A DNA stretch of 64,000 nucleotides from Lineolata rhizophorae (lineage: Eukaryota > Ascomycota > Dothideomycetes > Lineolatales > Lineolataceae): the NCBI GenBank assembly GCA_010093515.1, contig MU001675.1, positions 1,255,031 through 1,319,030 of the forward strand, in the 5' to 3' direction. A program made the translations under genes and the position numbers. Positions 35,735-47,093 of the stretch are shown here, in pieces. Under the pieces are notes generated by a model. It was not told the DNA's origin and ran no database searches. It was given only the letters and a program-made list of their open reading frames with translations. How positions within the stretch are numbered: the first letter of the stretch is position 1; every line of letters begins with the position of its first letter.

Positions 35735-37712
35735 GGGATGGGTCCTGGAGGTTAGATGGGCTCTGCTATAGTTGAGGACGTTCTGGGAAGAGGAGGGGCA
35801 GGCTGTTGTGAGGAGTGATCATAGGCTTGCATGCAGCTGAAAGGACACGGTGGCTTGCGGACTTGACCGTTTGAAACTTCCTACTCGCGCATCTGAGCTG
35901 TGGATGGGCGGAATGGTTTCGGGGGAAGGGAGGCGAGATTTTCTTCCGCTGGCTCGATGGCTGGCTGAGAGTCTGAGGCTGGACTGGGAGGTGGAAGGGA
36001 TAGTGGTAGTAGCACCGGATAATTTTGGAAAAGTGATTCTGGGGGTTTCGATTGGATGGTTGGCCACATGTCCCATGTTGATCCTGTCTGCTAGACAACG
36101 GACTACGGCGCATGTTTTCCGGCAGCTAGTAAGCTGCGGAGTATGTGAAGACGTACAGCTCCTAGCGGGCCGAAACCAGCAGCTAAGGACCCCGGTAAGC
36201 TGGCGAAAAGGCGAGCTCGGCGAGCTCTCACCGTCGGCCCGCTGCACGGTGCGAGAGGAATCCTAGGACAAGCTAGCGAGATGGAGGAAACGTCCGCGTG
36301 GACGATGCAAGGTGTCAGCAACACAGGCGCAGCGGGCGATCGCTACGGACATGGCACACTAGGCCGCGTAGTGTCGTAGAGCTGGTATAGGCATCGCGCT
36401 CTGGGAAGCTGGTAATAACCGTGGTAGGCATGTGACTGAGAGCCAGCTGGCAGTTGTGCACTTTGCCGGCGCTGATAATGCGGCGAACAGAAATGCGTGA
36501 AACTATATATATAGATCAGTGTGGCGAGCACCATAAAACACTGCGGCGATCTCGCTGACAACAGGGTGGTCGGCTGGTGCTCGGGATGTTGTCGCTTGCT
36601 AACGGCGATCGAGCATTTTGTTGGAGGCGTTATTTGGCATAGGCGACCTTTGTACGGAGTAGTGTGGCTCAATTGAAGAAACGTACCCTGGTGCCAAGGT
36701 CCGGCTTTTATACCTCCTTGCCATGGGTGTGATAACGCTCGTAGATTGCTGGGACACACGCGCGCCGTCGATAGAATCCTGTGACTTAGTTCGAGGTTCG
36801 AGGTAGCCTCAACCAGACCGCTCAGAGGTAAACAATTGAGGTAAGCAAGATCGCATTTGGTCGCGCAACTGGCCGTGGCGACAAGTGGCAGGCCGAGAGG
36901 GTCACGTGCACCGCTAGCCGGATCAAGCGAGCCCGGCTGCGGACATCGCCAACCTTCGACATGCAACAAGCGCCGTTCCCACGCTCTATTAGTTCTATTC
37001 TTCCAGCTCCCCGCACCGCCGCGCCCACGCCTGTACACCGACGCGATTCACCACAGCAAACCAACCGGCAGGTCCTAAAGCACGCGCAACTGTATGATCT
37101 CTCATTCTCTTCGCCATCCAAGGCAGTGCTATTGGCCGCCTCTTGTTTAGACCCTGTCTGCGATCTCCCAGCTTCGCCGCCTCCGAGCCGACGCTGAGCT
37201 GCTGCTCGCTCCTCCAGACACATAGATCCTTTACTAAGAACCGTTCTTACTAGTACTTTTACGTCTACCGCACGGCTCCTTCGCCAACGTCGCCGCGCTC
37301 GCCGTCTCCACACACCCTAAAAGCTCGGCTCCGACCGCGCAATACCGGCAACGCCCGCTATACCTGCGAAGGCCGAGACGGTCTCGAAGGGCTGACAACG
37401 TCGCGCGCGCCCCGCCACCTTTATCGTGGCCCGGTAAACGCTGCATTTACATGAACAGACTGCCTGTGCTGCCGTCCCATGTTGAGAAGGCGCAGACACG
37501 CTCGCGACCCACCTCTTCTTCCGCTCACTTAAGCCTTCTCGCATCCTCGGTGAAGAACAATCTTTACGCGTCTTCCCGGCCGCCTCTCTCCGAAGTCTCC
37601 CGCTGCGCCGACATACCACCTCTCGCCAAAACGGCCGTCTTCGCCACTCGTTCGTGTGTGTCGGGTTCGCGCGTGTCTCGTAGCGACACACCCCGGCTGT
37701 CGGCTGCCTTTG

Positions 37713-40386
37713 ATGGCAGATGGTCAGTACCGGTTCCAGCACGGAGCCAGTCCTTTCTTTTACAGTCACCAGCAACAAACGCAAGGACAGCAGCACCAGC
37801 TACACCAGCAGCAACACCCGCCCCACGGCCGGGCTGCCGCCGTTGCATCCCTTCAGCAGCGCACTGGCTCGCCTGTTAGTAGCCGCTCGTCGTACAAGTT
37901 CACCGACACACCTTCTCCCACCCGTTCACCAGGCGCGCGTTCCCCGGCGGCCGCCGCGGCCCAGGGCGGTCCTTTCGCCGCCATGTTTAATGCCGCAAAT
38001 CACCAGCAAGGCCAGCATGTCATGATGAACGGGGCAGGCTCCACAGGGCACCGCTTCATGCACATGAACCTAGCCAAGCAATTCCAGCAACAGCAGCATC
38101 AAGGCCAGCACGGGGGCCAGACACACCACCCGGGGGCCGCTGCTGCGGCTGCTGCTCAGCAACATCAAGACCACCATACGGGCCATGCGGCAGCTGCAGG
38201 CCATGGAGGACATCTGGGCGGCGCAGGCCATGGCCACCAGCACAATCTGTCTGGAGGTGCGACCGGTCATGCCTTTGGAGGTGCGGGCCATGGCTATGGC
38301 GCGCCCGCAAACGCCCACGCCCACCCACATATGCCTAATGGCACACCTGGCAGCATTCACAGCGTGTTGAGCAAACCGCCAAACGAGCACTGGGCACACC
38401 AATTGCATTACGCTGAAAACGCGCGCACCACTCTGACCCTCACACACGCACACGCTCGGAGCCACCCCTCGACGTCGCGCAGCATGGCCGCGGGTGCAAA
38501 CAATGGGATGAGCAAGGAAGCCGGTGAGAAAGAGGAACGGAACCGCGCGGGACGAGACGTGGCAGCAGATGTGGATGGCACGTCAGCCGACGAGCAGGTG
38601 TGGAAGTCGCTTGATTTCGGCACCCAAAACATCAAAGTCATTGCGCCACCGCTTTTCAACTACACCTTTCTCACCAAGCTATATTTCAACAACAACAAGC
38701 TAACGGTGATCCCGCCGGCGATCGGCCGACTGAGGAACCTGCGCGAGTTGGACTTTAGTCTCAACCAGATCCACGAGCTACCGCCGGAGATTGGAATGCT
38801 GACGAACTTGCGCGAGTTGCTGATGTTCGATAACAACTTGGAAACGCTTCCGTACGAGCTGGGTTCCTTATATCAGTTGGAGATGCTTGGTATTGAGGGA
38901 AACCCGCTAAACGAGGACTTGAAATCGATAATTATCGAAAACGGCACGAGCGAGCTTATCAAATTTCTGAGGGACAATGCACAAGGTAAGTCTGGAATCC
39001 CCTTCCTGTCCATAACCAGCAAAGGGAAGTTACGTTCTGGAAATTCCGCAGGGACACACGTTCAGTTGAGAAAGTTCGCCGTGGTAATAGTGTGACTGCA
39101 GGTCCTGAACCCCCTAGCGAACGTGACTGGATCGTGACGGACGAGACACAGCACCTGGACGAGGACAAGTTCTCCGTTTTCAGCTACAACACGCTCTGTG
39201 ACAAATACTGCACACAGTCGCAGTATGGGTACACGCCCGCCGCGGCGCTGGAGTGGGAACACCGGAGACAGGTAATCTTGGACGAGGTTCGCGCGAGAGG
39301 TGGCGAGATCATTTGCTTGCAAGAAGTCGATCAAGACAGCTTCAACGAGTTCTTCCGGCCGGCATTGGCACACAATGATTACAAGGGCGTGTTCTGGCCG
39401 AAATCTAGGGCGCGGACCATGACGGAACGAGAGGCTAAGCAGGTTGATGGGTGTGCGACATTTTATAAGGACAGCAAGTACGTTTCAAGAGACGGTTTAA
39501 CTTATATGCATAGGTCATCTAACAGTTTGTTTCCAGGTACATCTTGCTTGACAAGCAACTCATCGACATTGCGCGAACGGCTATCAATCGGCCGGACATG
39601 AAAGGGGAGCAAGACATCTTCAATCGTGTGATGCCGCGAGATGATATCGCCATTGTGACTTTCTTCGAGAACCGCGTTACTGGTTCACGTATGATAGTGG
39701 TCAACACTCACATCTTCTGGGACCCACTGTACAAAGACGTGAAGGTTGTCCAGACAGCCATCCTCATGGAGCAGGTCAACAAACTCGCCGAAAAGTACGC
39801 CAAGTGGCCAGCCTGTACGGACAAGAAACCCTGGCGCTTTACCAATGGCGATGCAAAGAACGAGGACGGTACCGACACTGAGGGTAACGGGAAGGAAGAA
39901 GTGGTCATGCGCCCCTCAATGGAGTACTCATCTGGTTCTTCGATCCCCCTCGTTCTCTGTATCGACTCCAACTCACTACCCGGCTCGGGCGTGTACGACC
40001 TCATCTCGTCGGGCACGCTGTCACACGCACACCCGGACCTTGGCGAACGCAAGTACGGTGCATTCACCCGCGAAGGCATGACACACCCGTTCGCGCTCAA
40101 GTCAGCTTATGGCGCCGTGGGCGAGCTGTCCTTCACCAACTACACGCCGGCCTTCACTGGCGTCATCGACTACATTTGGTACTCAACGAATTCGCTGCAG
40201 GTCACAGGCCTGCTCGGCGAGGTCGACCCGGAATACCTCAAGCGCGTACCAGGCTTCCCGAACTGGCACTTTCCGTCGGATCACTTGGCGCTCATGGCGG
40301 AGTTTGTGGTTAAGGGTAGGGCGAAGAAAGTGGAGGCGGACTTTGGGGATGGTGGGAGGGATAGGGATAGAGGAGGGCGATCGTGA
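37713..40386 (+). CDS. CCR4: CCR4 deadenylase (CCR4-NOT catalytic subunit)
   Basis: Three exons: 37713-38985, 39102-39477, 39537-40386 (832 aa). The start MADGQYRFQHG is the first ATG of the Gln/His-rich N-terminal region (about residues 1-290). Leucine-rich repeats follow (about 296-420; LTKLYFNNNKLTVIPPAIGR, LRELDFSLNQIHELPPEIG, LRELLMFDNNLETLPYELG), which in yeast contact Caf1. The rest is an exonuclease-endonuclease-phosphatase domain with FSVFSYNTLCDKY, ICLQEVDQ (catalytic Glu about 501), VVNTHIFWDP, CIDSNSLPGSGVY, YIWYSTNSLQV and FPSDHLALMAEF, so all catalytic blocks are intact. CCR4 shortens mRNA poly(A) tails and is the main cytoplasmic deadenylase with Caf1. A short acidic/Arg tail (GDGGRDRDRGGRS) ends the protein. 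The frame closes across both introns. Confidence 0.97.
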
Positions 40387-42545
40387 CGGCGCGGGACGGG
40401 GACCGGGAAGGGTGGGAAGCTACCAAGGAGTGGGCGGGGTATTTTCTTATCATCTCCGGTGTGCTCTCTGGGTGCGGGATTGGGGTGCGTTGGACTCAGC
40501 GCGCGGCGTGAGTACGACCTGGGTTTCATCTCTTGGTTGGGTTTTTCCGGAAAAGGCGAGGGAGTTGTTCAGCGCAGGGGACACAATACGGGGAGCGGAG
40601 CGAGCAACGAAGAGAAAGCACAAAGCAACGACGAAACACGAGTCCATCAGAAGCAAGACAAAGAAAAAAAAATCAACAAGGCATTTGACTCCCTTCATCA
40701 TTTCTTTCCCAGCAAAGGCACGACACCATTTCCCTCTTCCTTCTCCCCACCTTTCCTATTTGGAAAACTTTGACCCAGCAGGCTATGGATGCAACACGTT
40801 TCGGGCCAGGGAACTTTATCCTTTTTTAAAGGGAGGGAAGTTATGGTGGTGTATCGGAGTTCTTTTTGTGTTTTTTTTTTTTTTTTTCACTTTCTGCGTG
40901 ATTTCCCCTTGTGTTTGTATTCGTGTTCTTGTCTTTCTCCCTTTATCTTCTTCTCTTTCTCTCTTTCCAATGTTTTGGTTCTTTGCTCATGCGTCGAGGC
41001 GGTTGTCGATGCCTCTTTTTGGTCTGCGCTTGTGAGGTGCGTTTTCTGTCTTGCGATGTGTTTCCCGCTTAGGTAGCTATCTCTGTTCAAGTCTTGTCTC
41101 TCTTTTTCACTTAGGTGCTTACCATCCGCTCACTCTCCGTCTGTCCTTGCTATTCCTCTGGCCCTCGCTCCTTACTTGGGGTTGGCGAGCCTATTCGCTT
41201 GGATTCGTTTCGCGAGTGGGCTTGCTCTGTCGCCGAGAACGAGGGTTCTGAAGGAGAGAATGCCGGACAAGACGAACCTCTATTTGCTGTGGACGGGAAA
41301 GGCGCGCGTTTGTTGTACTTTTTTTGGTATTATTGTCTCCTTTTGTTTTCGTGTTTTGCTTTTGTTTTCCGGTTCGGCGAGGCGGGGCTTGGCTTTTGGC
41401 CGGGGCTTGACTGGCTAGCGGCTGAACGTTAAGTAGGCATAGGGAAATCAAAGATGGGCAGCCCGTGTTTGTCTTGAGGCGGTGCCCTGCTTGTTTCTGC
41501 ATCGGATTCGAGCGGTCTGATTGTGTGGGCACGTGAAGTGTGATTAGATGTCGTCTGGCGCCATATGGATTTTGCGGAGAGGCGCGCTGGTCAAACTTGA
41601 AGCGCCGGCCTTGGAATCCTTGAGTATGCATCGCTTGATTATGCGAGCGTACAATATTTGGCTGAAGTTTTGGCGCGGTCAGAGAGATCTTGGATTCCCC
41701 CATTCGGAGACGGGGGCGTTCTCGCATGCACGGACCCGGGCTGCTGACTGGCCGGGCCCACCCTGCGGGGCAGCGTCCTCCCCTTGCGCCCCTGCCATGC
41801 GTCATAGCCCACGAACAACAAGTCGGCCCCCGCATCATCCCAAAACATTTGCTCGTCACCGCGAACAACCCTGTGCGTCGCAGTAACACAGCTGCTGCGC
41901 CTCGCCGGCTCGTCGCGCCTGCCTTGCCCGTCGGGGCTCGCAAGCACTGCCTCCGTTCATACAGCGACTCCAGTTGAGGGTGCGTTTGTCGTGGATATCG
42001 TCCGCTTCCAAGACGGGCTGAGGCTTGCTCGGACCCTTGGGACTGCCCCAAGCCGGCAAGACTGGCCTGCGGCTTTCGTCCACCGTCATTGGCCGTCGAG
42101 TGGCTGGCTAGCTGACTGCCGCTTAGTGCGAAGAAGCCCCAAGAGGCCCACCGCCTCCCCTCTCCGCTAGCCTTGCCCAGCAGATTTGCGTAGCCGGCCC
42201 TCCACCGCCTCTGCGTGCGCCACTCTACTCGTTCCTACGCCTACACAGACCCGTGCGAGCCCTGCTACGTGCGAGCGCTCTCTCCTGGCCCCTTCTCACT
42301 CGGCTCGCACGAGTTTCCCTCCTCCGTAGGCTCCCTCTGGCTCGGCACGCGTATCGAGTGCGTGTGCACGGACTGGCCTCGCATCTGCCTGCGTGCCTGC
42401 GTACCTTTCCACCCAGCTACCAGCTCCCTTCTTTCCCTCGTCCTCTCCCGCTCCTTCACACCTCACCACCTCCCCGAACACCCACATCTAACCTCTCCCT
42501 CTCCCGACCTCGCCGAAAAGCACACCCACCGTCATCGTGTTCGCC
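40387..42545. other. Intergenic region CCR4 / sec14
   Basis: About 2.2 kb: 3' UTR-like T-rich sequence after CCR4 (including a T run near 40873-40887), then a C-rich sec14 promoter and leader. No supportable gene. Confidence 0.4.
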
Positions 42546-43969
42546 ATGGCCGCCGAGCCGAGCACCGCTACGCCCACCGCCACCGACACGGCGGCTGCCG
42601 ACGCGGGCCCCAACGGCCCGCAGATCGCCCAGCTCGACCCCAAGTACGACGACTACGACTTCCCGACCGTGTCGGCGACGGACATGAGCGGCCATCCGGG
42701 CCACACGACGCCGGAGCAGGATGCGCAGGTGTTCCAGCTGCGGACCATGCTGGAGCAGGAGGGGTACAAGGAGAGATTGGATACGCTGACTTTGGTATGT
42801 GACAACCTTTTCGTTCGATTTTTTTGGAGCCTAGGCTGGCTTGAGGGAAGGATGGTGCAGGACGCCGGTGTAATAGTTTGCTGTTTGGACGTGCGACTAA
42901 TGCGTGTTATTCCCAGCTCCGGTTCTTGCGCGCGCGAAAGTTCAACGTCCTGCAGTCCAAGCAGATGTACGGCCCCACAGTCCCCACATAAAACATATTC
43001 ACTGTGCCGGTCAAAGACAGACCCTATCCTTACAGAAGAGCAATTCCCTAGGTTCGTTGACTGCGAGAAGTGGCGGTCCGAGTTCGGTGGCGGCGTCGAC
43101 GACCTCGTCCGCGACTTCGACTACAAGGAAAAGCCTCAGGTCTTCGAGTACTACCCGCAATACTACCACAAGACGGACAAGGTGGGCCGTCCTTCGCTCC
43201 CGGTCTCTCGCAAGAGCGGCATTCCTGACAAAAAGAAAACCCTCTACAGGACGGCCGACCTGTCTACATCGAGAAGCTCGGCAAGATCGACCTCACCGCC
43301 ATGTACAAGATCACGACGGGCGAGCGCATGCTCCAGAATCTGGTGTGCGAGTATGAGAAGGTGGCGGATCCGCGCCTGCCGGCCTGCAGCCGCAAGATGG
43401 GCCACCTACTTGAGACGTGCTGCACCATCATGGACCTCAAGGGGGTCGGCATCTCGCGCGCGGGATCCGTCTACGGCTACATCCAGCAGGCGTCGGCCAT
43501 CAGCCAGAACTACTACCCGGAGCGGCTCGGCAAGCTGTACGTCATCAATGCGCCCTGGGGCTTCGCGGGGGTGTTTTCGGTGGTGAAGCGCTTCCTCGAC
43601 CCCGTCACCGTCAACAAAATCCACGTCCTCGGCGCCACGTACCAGCAAGAGCTCCTGGCGCAGGTCCCCGCCGAGAACCTGCCCAAGGAGTTCGGCGGCG
43701 AGTGCGAGTGCGAGGGCGGCTGCGAGCTCTCCGACGACGGGCCCTGGCACGATCCCAAGTGGGCACGCGAGCCGAAGTGGGCGCGCAAGGCCAAGCCGGA
43801 AGAGGAGGTGGTGGCTGAGGGGATCAAGGCGTTGGATGTTAAGGAGGGCGCGACGGGGACGGAGGGCGTGCCGGATGAGGGCGAGGCACCGCCGGCTGCG
43901 GAGGCCGAGCCCAAGGAGGAGCCGATCAAGGCGGGCGAGGGGGAGGGGCAGAAGGTCGCGGCGAAGTAG
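42546..43969 (+). CDS. sec14: Sec14 phosphatidylinositol/phosphatidylcholine transfer protein
   Basis: Four exons: 42546-42794, 42917-42966, 43052-43181, 43250-43969 (382 aa); all phases close. The first ATG (GCCATGG context, [10 protein letters not shown]) begins a short Ala/Thr-rich leader. The CRAL-TRIO N domain reads [20 protein letters not shown] and [17 protein letters not shown]. The lipid-binding core follows with [72 protein letters not shown] and [15 protein letters not shown]; this is the Sec14 signature itself rather than a distant paralogue. It exchanges PI and PC and keeps Golgi diacylglycerol levels permissive for secretion. The C-terminal 80 residues form a Glu/Lys/Ala/Pro-rich tail ([17 protein letters not shown] onward), longer than in yeast. 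Confidence 0.96.
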
Positions 43970-44559
43970 AGGTTGGGGATGGGCTGCGAGGTGCTGAGTT
44001 AGCTGGGTGGCTGGGCGTGCGTGTGGGTGAGTTGAGAGTTGAAAGGGCTGTGTCTGTGTGGGCGCGCCTAGAGGGGGATGGATGAGTTGACTGAGGAGCG
44101 ATGCTGCGTTTCGGATTCTTTGGTATAGACTCCGCATCGTCGCTAGCTTGGCGCGGTGGAATAGTGCTTTCCTTCAACAGTCGTCGAAGGCAGAGGACGT
44201 GGTTGCAGATAGAAAATTACCTGAATGAGCAGGAGGGTTTCGATCGGTGGTGGCTGCTACTGCTGGTCACACGCACGTGCTTGCACCACTTTCTAGTGCC
44301 AGGAGAGACCTTTTGTTCCCTTTTTTTTTTTTTTTGCCCCTTTTTGCTATTATTGCTCCTGTGTTCGGCTTGGAAGTTGGAATGAAGATTTTGTTATCAA
44401 AGTCCCTTTTTTTTGAAGTATGTGTGTTCTTTGGTTTTTTTTTTGTTTTGAAGACTAGAAACGCACGCATGACGTCTACGTAAGCCCTGGCTTGACGACG
44501 TGAGCTGCAAAATGCCGGGCAAATGCAACATTGAGTTTGTTGAATATAGAGATGAAAAA

Positions 44560-44875
44560 TAGGGCTGAAGGAGTGGGCACACTATTGTTGTTCCTACCAC
44601 TACTGCCGACTGATTTTTGGTTGATCACAAAATCTGTTTGCTTTGCTTCTCCCCGTTTCTCAGCCGTGATTGTGCGTGTGGTACGGGGAGTCGTAAGAGT
44701 TCTTGGTGCGGAGATTCGTGCTGACAGGACTGAAGGAGTAACCATACCATTGTTGCTTCTACCACCATAACCGAGTAGTTGATCGCCGGGTCTATTTGGT
44801 GTGTTGTTTTTTTCTTCCTCCATTTTTCAGCCGCAGCTGTGCGTGGGGTGCTAACTTCATTGGAGACGTGAAGAT
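44560..44875. repeat. Diverged tandem duplication, period about 167 bp
   Basis: GGCTGAAGGAGT..CTATTGTTGTTCCTACCAC at 44562 recurs as GACTGAAGGAGT..CATTGTTGCTTCTACCAC at 44727. CAGCCGTGATTGTGCGTG at 44661 recurs as CAGCCGCAGCTGTGCGTG at 44828, with the same offset. Confidence 0.75.
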
Positions 44876-45308
44876 ATCCGTTCTTTTTGCTTTTTGGAGA
44901 GTGATTACCCACTTTGAGGGCTTGCTAGAAGTACATTGGCTTCGTCAGTGTTGGGCGACAAGTTCTCAGGCCTAGGCCTAGAAGCATGCCTGTAATGCAG
45001 AGAATGATCAGGGCTGACGAGAAAAAGGTTGATCAACTACAGTAAGTCTGCTACATGGCTTTCCGTGGCTAGTTTAGACATTGAGTCCCGCCAACATACA
45101 TAATGGAGGAACAGACACAATGGAGACAATGTTACTTTCACGCATTGTTTGAACGCGCTTTCTTAAGTTCGTGACTGGGCGATAGGTGTGTGTTGCGTTC
45201 CCCTCACTGCGGACTGAGCCTTGGTGTTCCCGAGTTATATTGCCTTGTACCACGGCTATATTCTACAATTCGTGGTACGAGTGAAATGTCAGCATTGATC
45301 GGTGGGCG

Positions 45309-45482
45309 CCAGGTATTTGTGCTTGTTTCGTTCGCTTCTTAACTTGGCCTCGGTATTTACAACTTCACTGTGCTTCCGAATTGCATCCCCTTGTGCCAGG
45401 GTTTTGTGCTTTGTTTCCTTCACGCCTGACTTCGCGTTGGTATTTATGACTCCTCGATGCTTCTGAGCACATTCCCCCGTTA
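45309..45482. repeat. Diverged tandem duplication, period 87 bp
   Basis: CCAGGTATTTGTGCTTGTTT at 45309 recurs as CCAGGGTTTTGTGCTTTGTT at 45396, and later blocks (GGTATTTA..GCTTC..) match at the same 87-bp offset. The array is bracketed by a second repeated block: GTGGTACGAGTGAAATGTCA near 45272 and ATGGTACGGGTGAAGTGTCA near 45500. Confidence 0.75.
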
Positions 45483-45755
45483 CGTGCACATATCTACAGT
45501 CATGGTACGGGTGAAGTGTCAATATTTCAGCAACACTGCAATGCTTCAACCTTATAAAACCTCTAAGCAGGTACTGTTCTTAAGCTATACTGACATCACA
45601 GTCGACTATAAATTGCCAGCAAACTGTTTGGGGAAACTGTTAAGTTTGTCACTATTCCTTCAGTAACTCACTCCCGAGCAGGCTCCTTTCTAGGATTCCA
45701 TCTTGGCCTTTTTGTTTGTCCTCATCAACTGTTTGTTCCAGCTCGACACGTAAAG

Positions 45756-47093
45756 ATGAGCGGCGATCTACAGGGAAAGAAGCCGATTAGCATCGGCATT
45801 GAGTTGGAGTTCGTAGTTCTCTTTAGGAACGACATTTACCAGCAATTCCTGGAGGATGGCCAGAGCCGGTACGCAGAGATGCAAAAGGTCTTAACTTGGA
45901 TCCGGAACAGGATCGCTGATGGACTTCCAGGCGAGAGCATCCGCGCCATTGCTCGACCGAGCGAGGAGTCACACGGCACCTGGACCTTTACGACTGATCA
46001 CACAATCGAAATCTCTCCTGCTATGATGGATTCATACAACCCGGAGCAGCACTTCAGAGCCGTTGGCATCGAGCTACGCAGCCCAGTCATGGACCTTGCT
46101 CGAGACGAGTGGACCACCAGAATTAGAACCATAGTCAACAAGCTGAAGGAAGCCATCGATGGCGACTGCAGCCCCAACCAGCCGACTCGCCTTGTCCTCT
46201 CACAGAAGTGCGCGATGCATGTCCATCTCTCCGATGGCCCCGAGGTGCGCGCCTCCTTCGAGGCGTGCAAGAAAGTGCTGATGCTCCAGCTTGGCTTCGA
46301 GCGGCAACTCGACGAAGCACTGACCGTTTCGCGCATGTGGGGCAATAAGTGGTGCCGGCCATTGTCAAACTGCTGGTATGACTACGAGATAGTGGCAGGG
46401 TTTCCACCGGAGTTCCAAGCACTTTCCTTGACCGCGGAAGACAAGATGCCCGACTGGGACCCCCTGGACGCCGTCCGCTTTCTCTGGGGGTTCGGACCCG
46501 ACGAAATTGACAACCTCTGGATATCCCAGAGCAACATCGTGAGCATTTGGTACGCCTGTGCTAACTCGCAGGTGCCGACGCTGGCCGAGTACGAGGCTTG
46601 CGGCGACCTTCCGCCCACCACGTCAACGCAGAAGGCGACCGTCGAGTTCCGAGGCCACCGCGGCACCCTCGAGCCGGACGAAATCGTCTCCTGGATCTGG
46701 GTCTGCGCCGCGATGTACGACTTTGCCCGGACCACCTCAATGGGCCAGGTCGACCAGCTCGTTCGCGAGCACGCCAAGACGGCCATGTTTCCAGACTTCC
46801 TGCGCCTGATCGGATGCAACGTGTTCGCGCGTCAGTGGTACGTGGACGCTCTCGAGAACGATAGCAACGCCCAGGCCGAGCTCAAGGCGTGGCAGGAGGG
46901 AGACAACCGCAGCATGTTCTTCCAGCTCGTGAGCGCGCTGGCTCGTGAGCGCTTCAGGGAGTGCAGGAGGATGTCCGTCCTCAGCGAGATCTGCCGCAAG
47001 TTGTTGGCGAACCGCTATGGTTGGTTTGATGACCAGACGAGGGCAACATTGCGAGCTAAGTATGCGGGCGAAATTAAAGATCTTGAACTCTAA
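45756..47093 (+). CDS. Amidoligase-family protein (paralogue 2)
   Basis: Intronless, 445 aa from the ATG at 45756. It has the motif order of the Amidoligase_2 family: ISIGIELEFVVLF (about residues 11-23), SQKCAMHVHLSDGPE (about 149-163) and ATVEFRGHRGTLEPDEIVSW (about 293-312), with WTFTTDHTIEISPAMM between them as the conserved 'EI' strand. Aromatic-rich WISQSNIVSIWYA is a likely core segment. The family joins a carboxylate and an amine using ATP; the fungal substrate is unknown. It shares the same architecture as the gene at 9444-10820, but sequence between the motifs is quite different, so the two are old paralogues rather than a recent duplicate. The gene is GC-rich in an AT-rich setting, with 4.5 kb of gene-poor DNA downstream. 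Confidence 0.82.
   Translation: MSGDLQGKKPISIGIELEFVVLFRNDIYQQFLEDGQSRYAEMQKVLTWIRNRIADGLPGESIRAIARPSEESHGTWTFTTDHTIEISPAMMDSYNPEQHFRAVGIELRSPVMDLARDEWTTRIRTIVNKLKEAIDGDCSPNQPTRLVLSQKCAMHVHLSDGPEVRASFEACKKVLMLQLGFERQLDEALTVSRMWGNKWCRPLSNCWYDYEIVAGFPPEFQALSLTAEDKMPDWDPLDAVRFLWGFGPDEIDNLWISQSNIVSIWYACANSQVPTLAEYEACGDLPPTTSTQKATVEFRGHRGTLEPDEIVSWIWVCAAMYDFARTTSMGQVDQLVREHAKTAMFPDFLRLIGCNVFARQWYVDALENDSNAQAELKAWQEGDNRSMFFQLVSALARERFRECRRMSVLSEICRKLLANRYGWFDDQTRATLRAKYAGEIKDLEL

Larger units (their letters stand above)
32850..37712. other. Long divergent intergenic region, methyltransferase / CCR4
   Basis: About 4.9 kb with no gene I can support. It contains a hexamer tandem repeat (33791-33860), a GATC/GACC tetranucleotide run (about 33639-33665), TACGGAGTA boxes at 34000 and 36653, CTACCTA-type clusters (about 35280-35470), and the poly-G tract with assembly gap at 35.6-35.7 kb. 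The two longest open frames (33736-34866 and 36343-37038, minus) have biased composition and no domains. The gap means part of the region is missing from the assembly. Confidence 0.45.
43970..45755. other. Intergenic region with diverged tandem repeats
   Basis: About 1.8 kb, T-rich after the sec14 stop. It contains two separate diverged tandem duplications (44560-44875 and 45309-45482), listed individually. No gene is supported. Confidence 0.45.

Noticed and set aside
36343-37038. 231-codon minus-strand open frame
   Set aside because: No recognisable domain or motif, and it lies in a promoter-like region adjoining CCR4.
45289-45549. 86-codon minus-strand open frame as a gene
   Set aside because: No ATG start and no signal peptide; kept only as a repeat observation.
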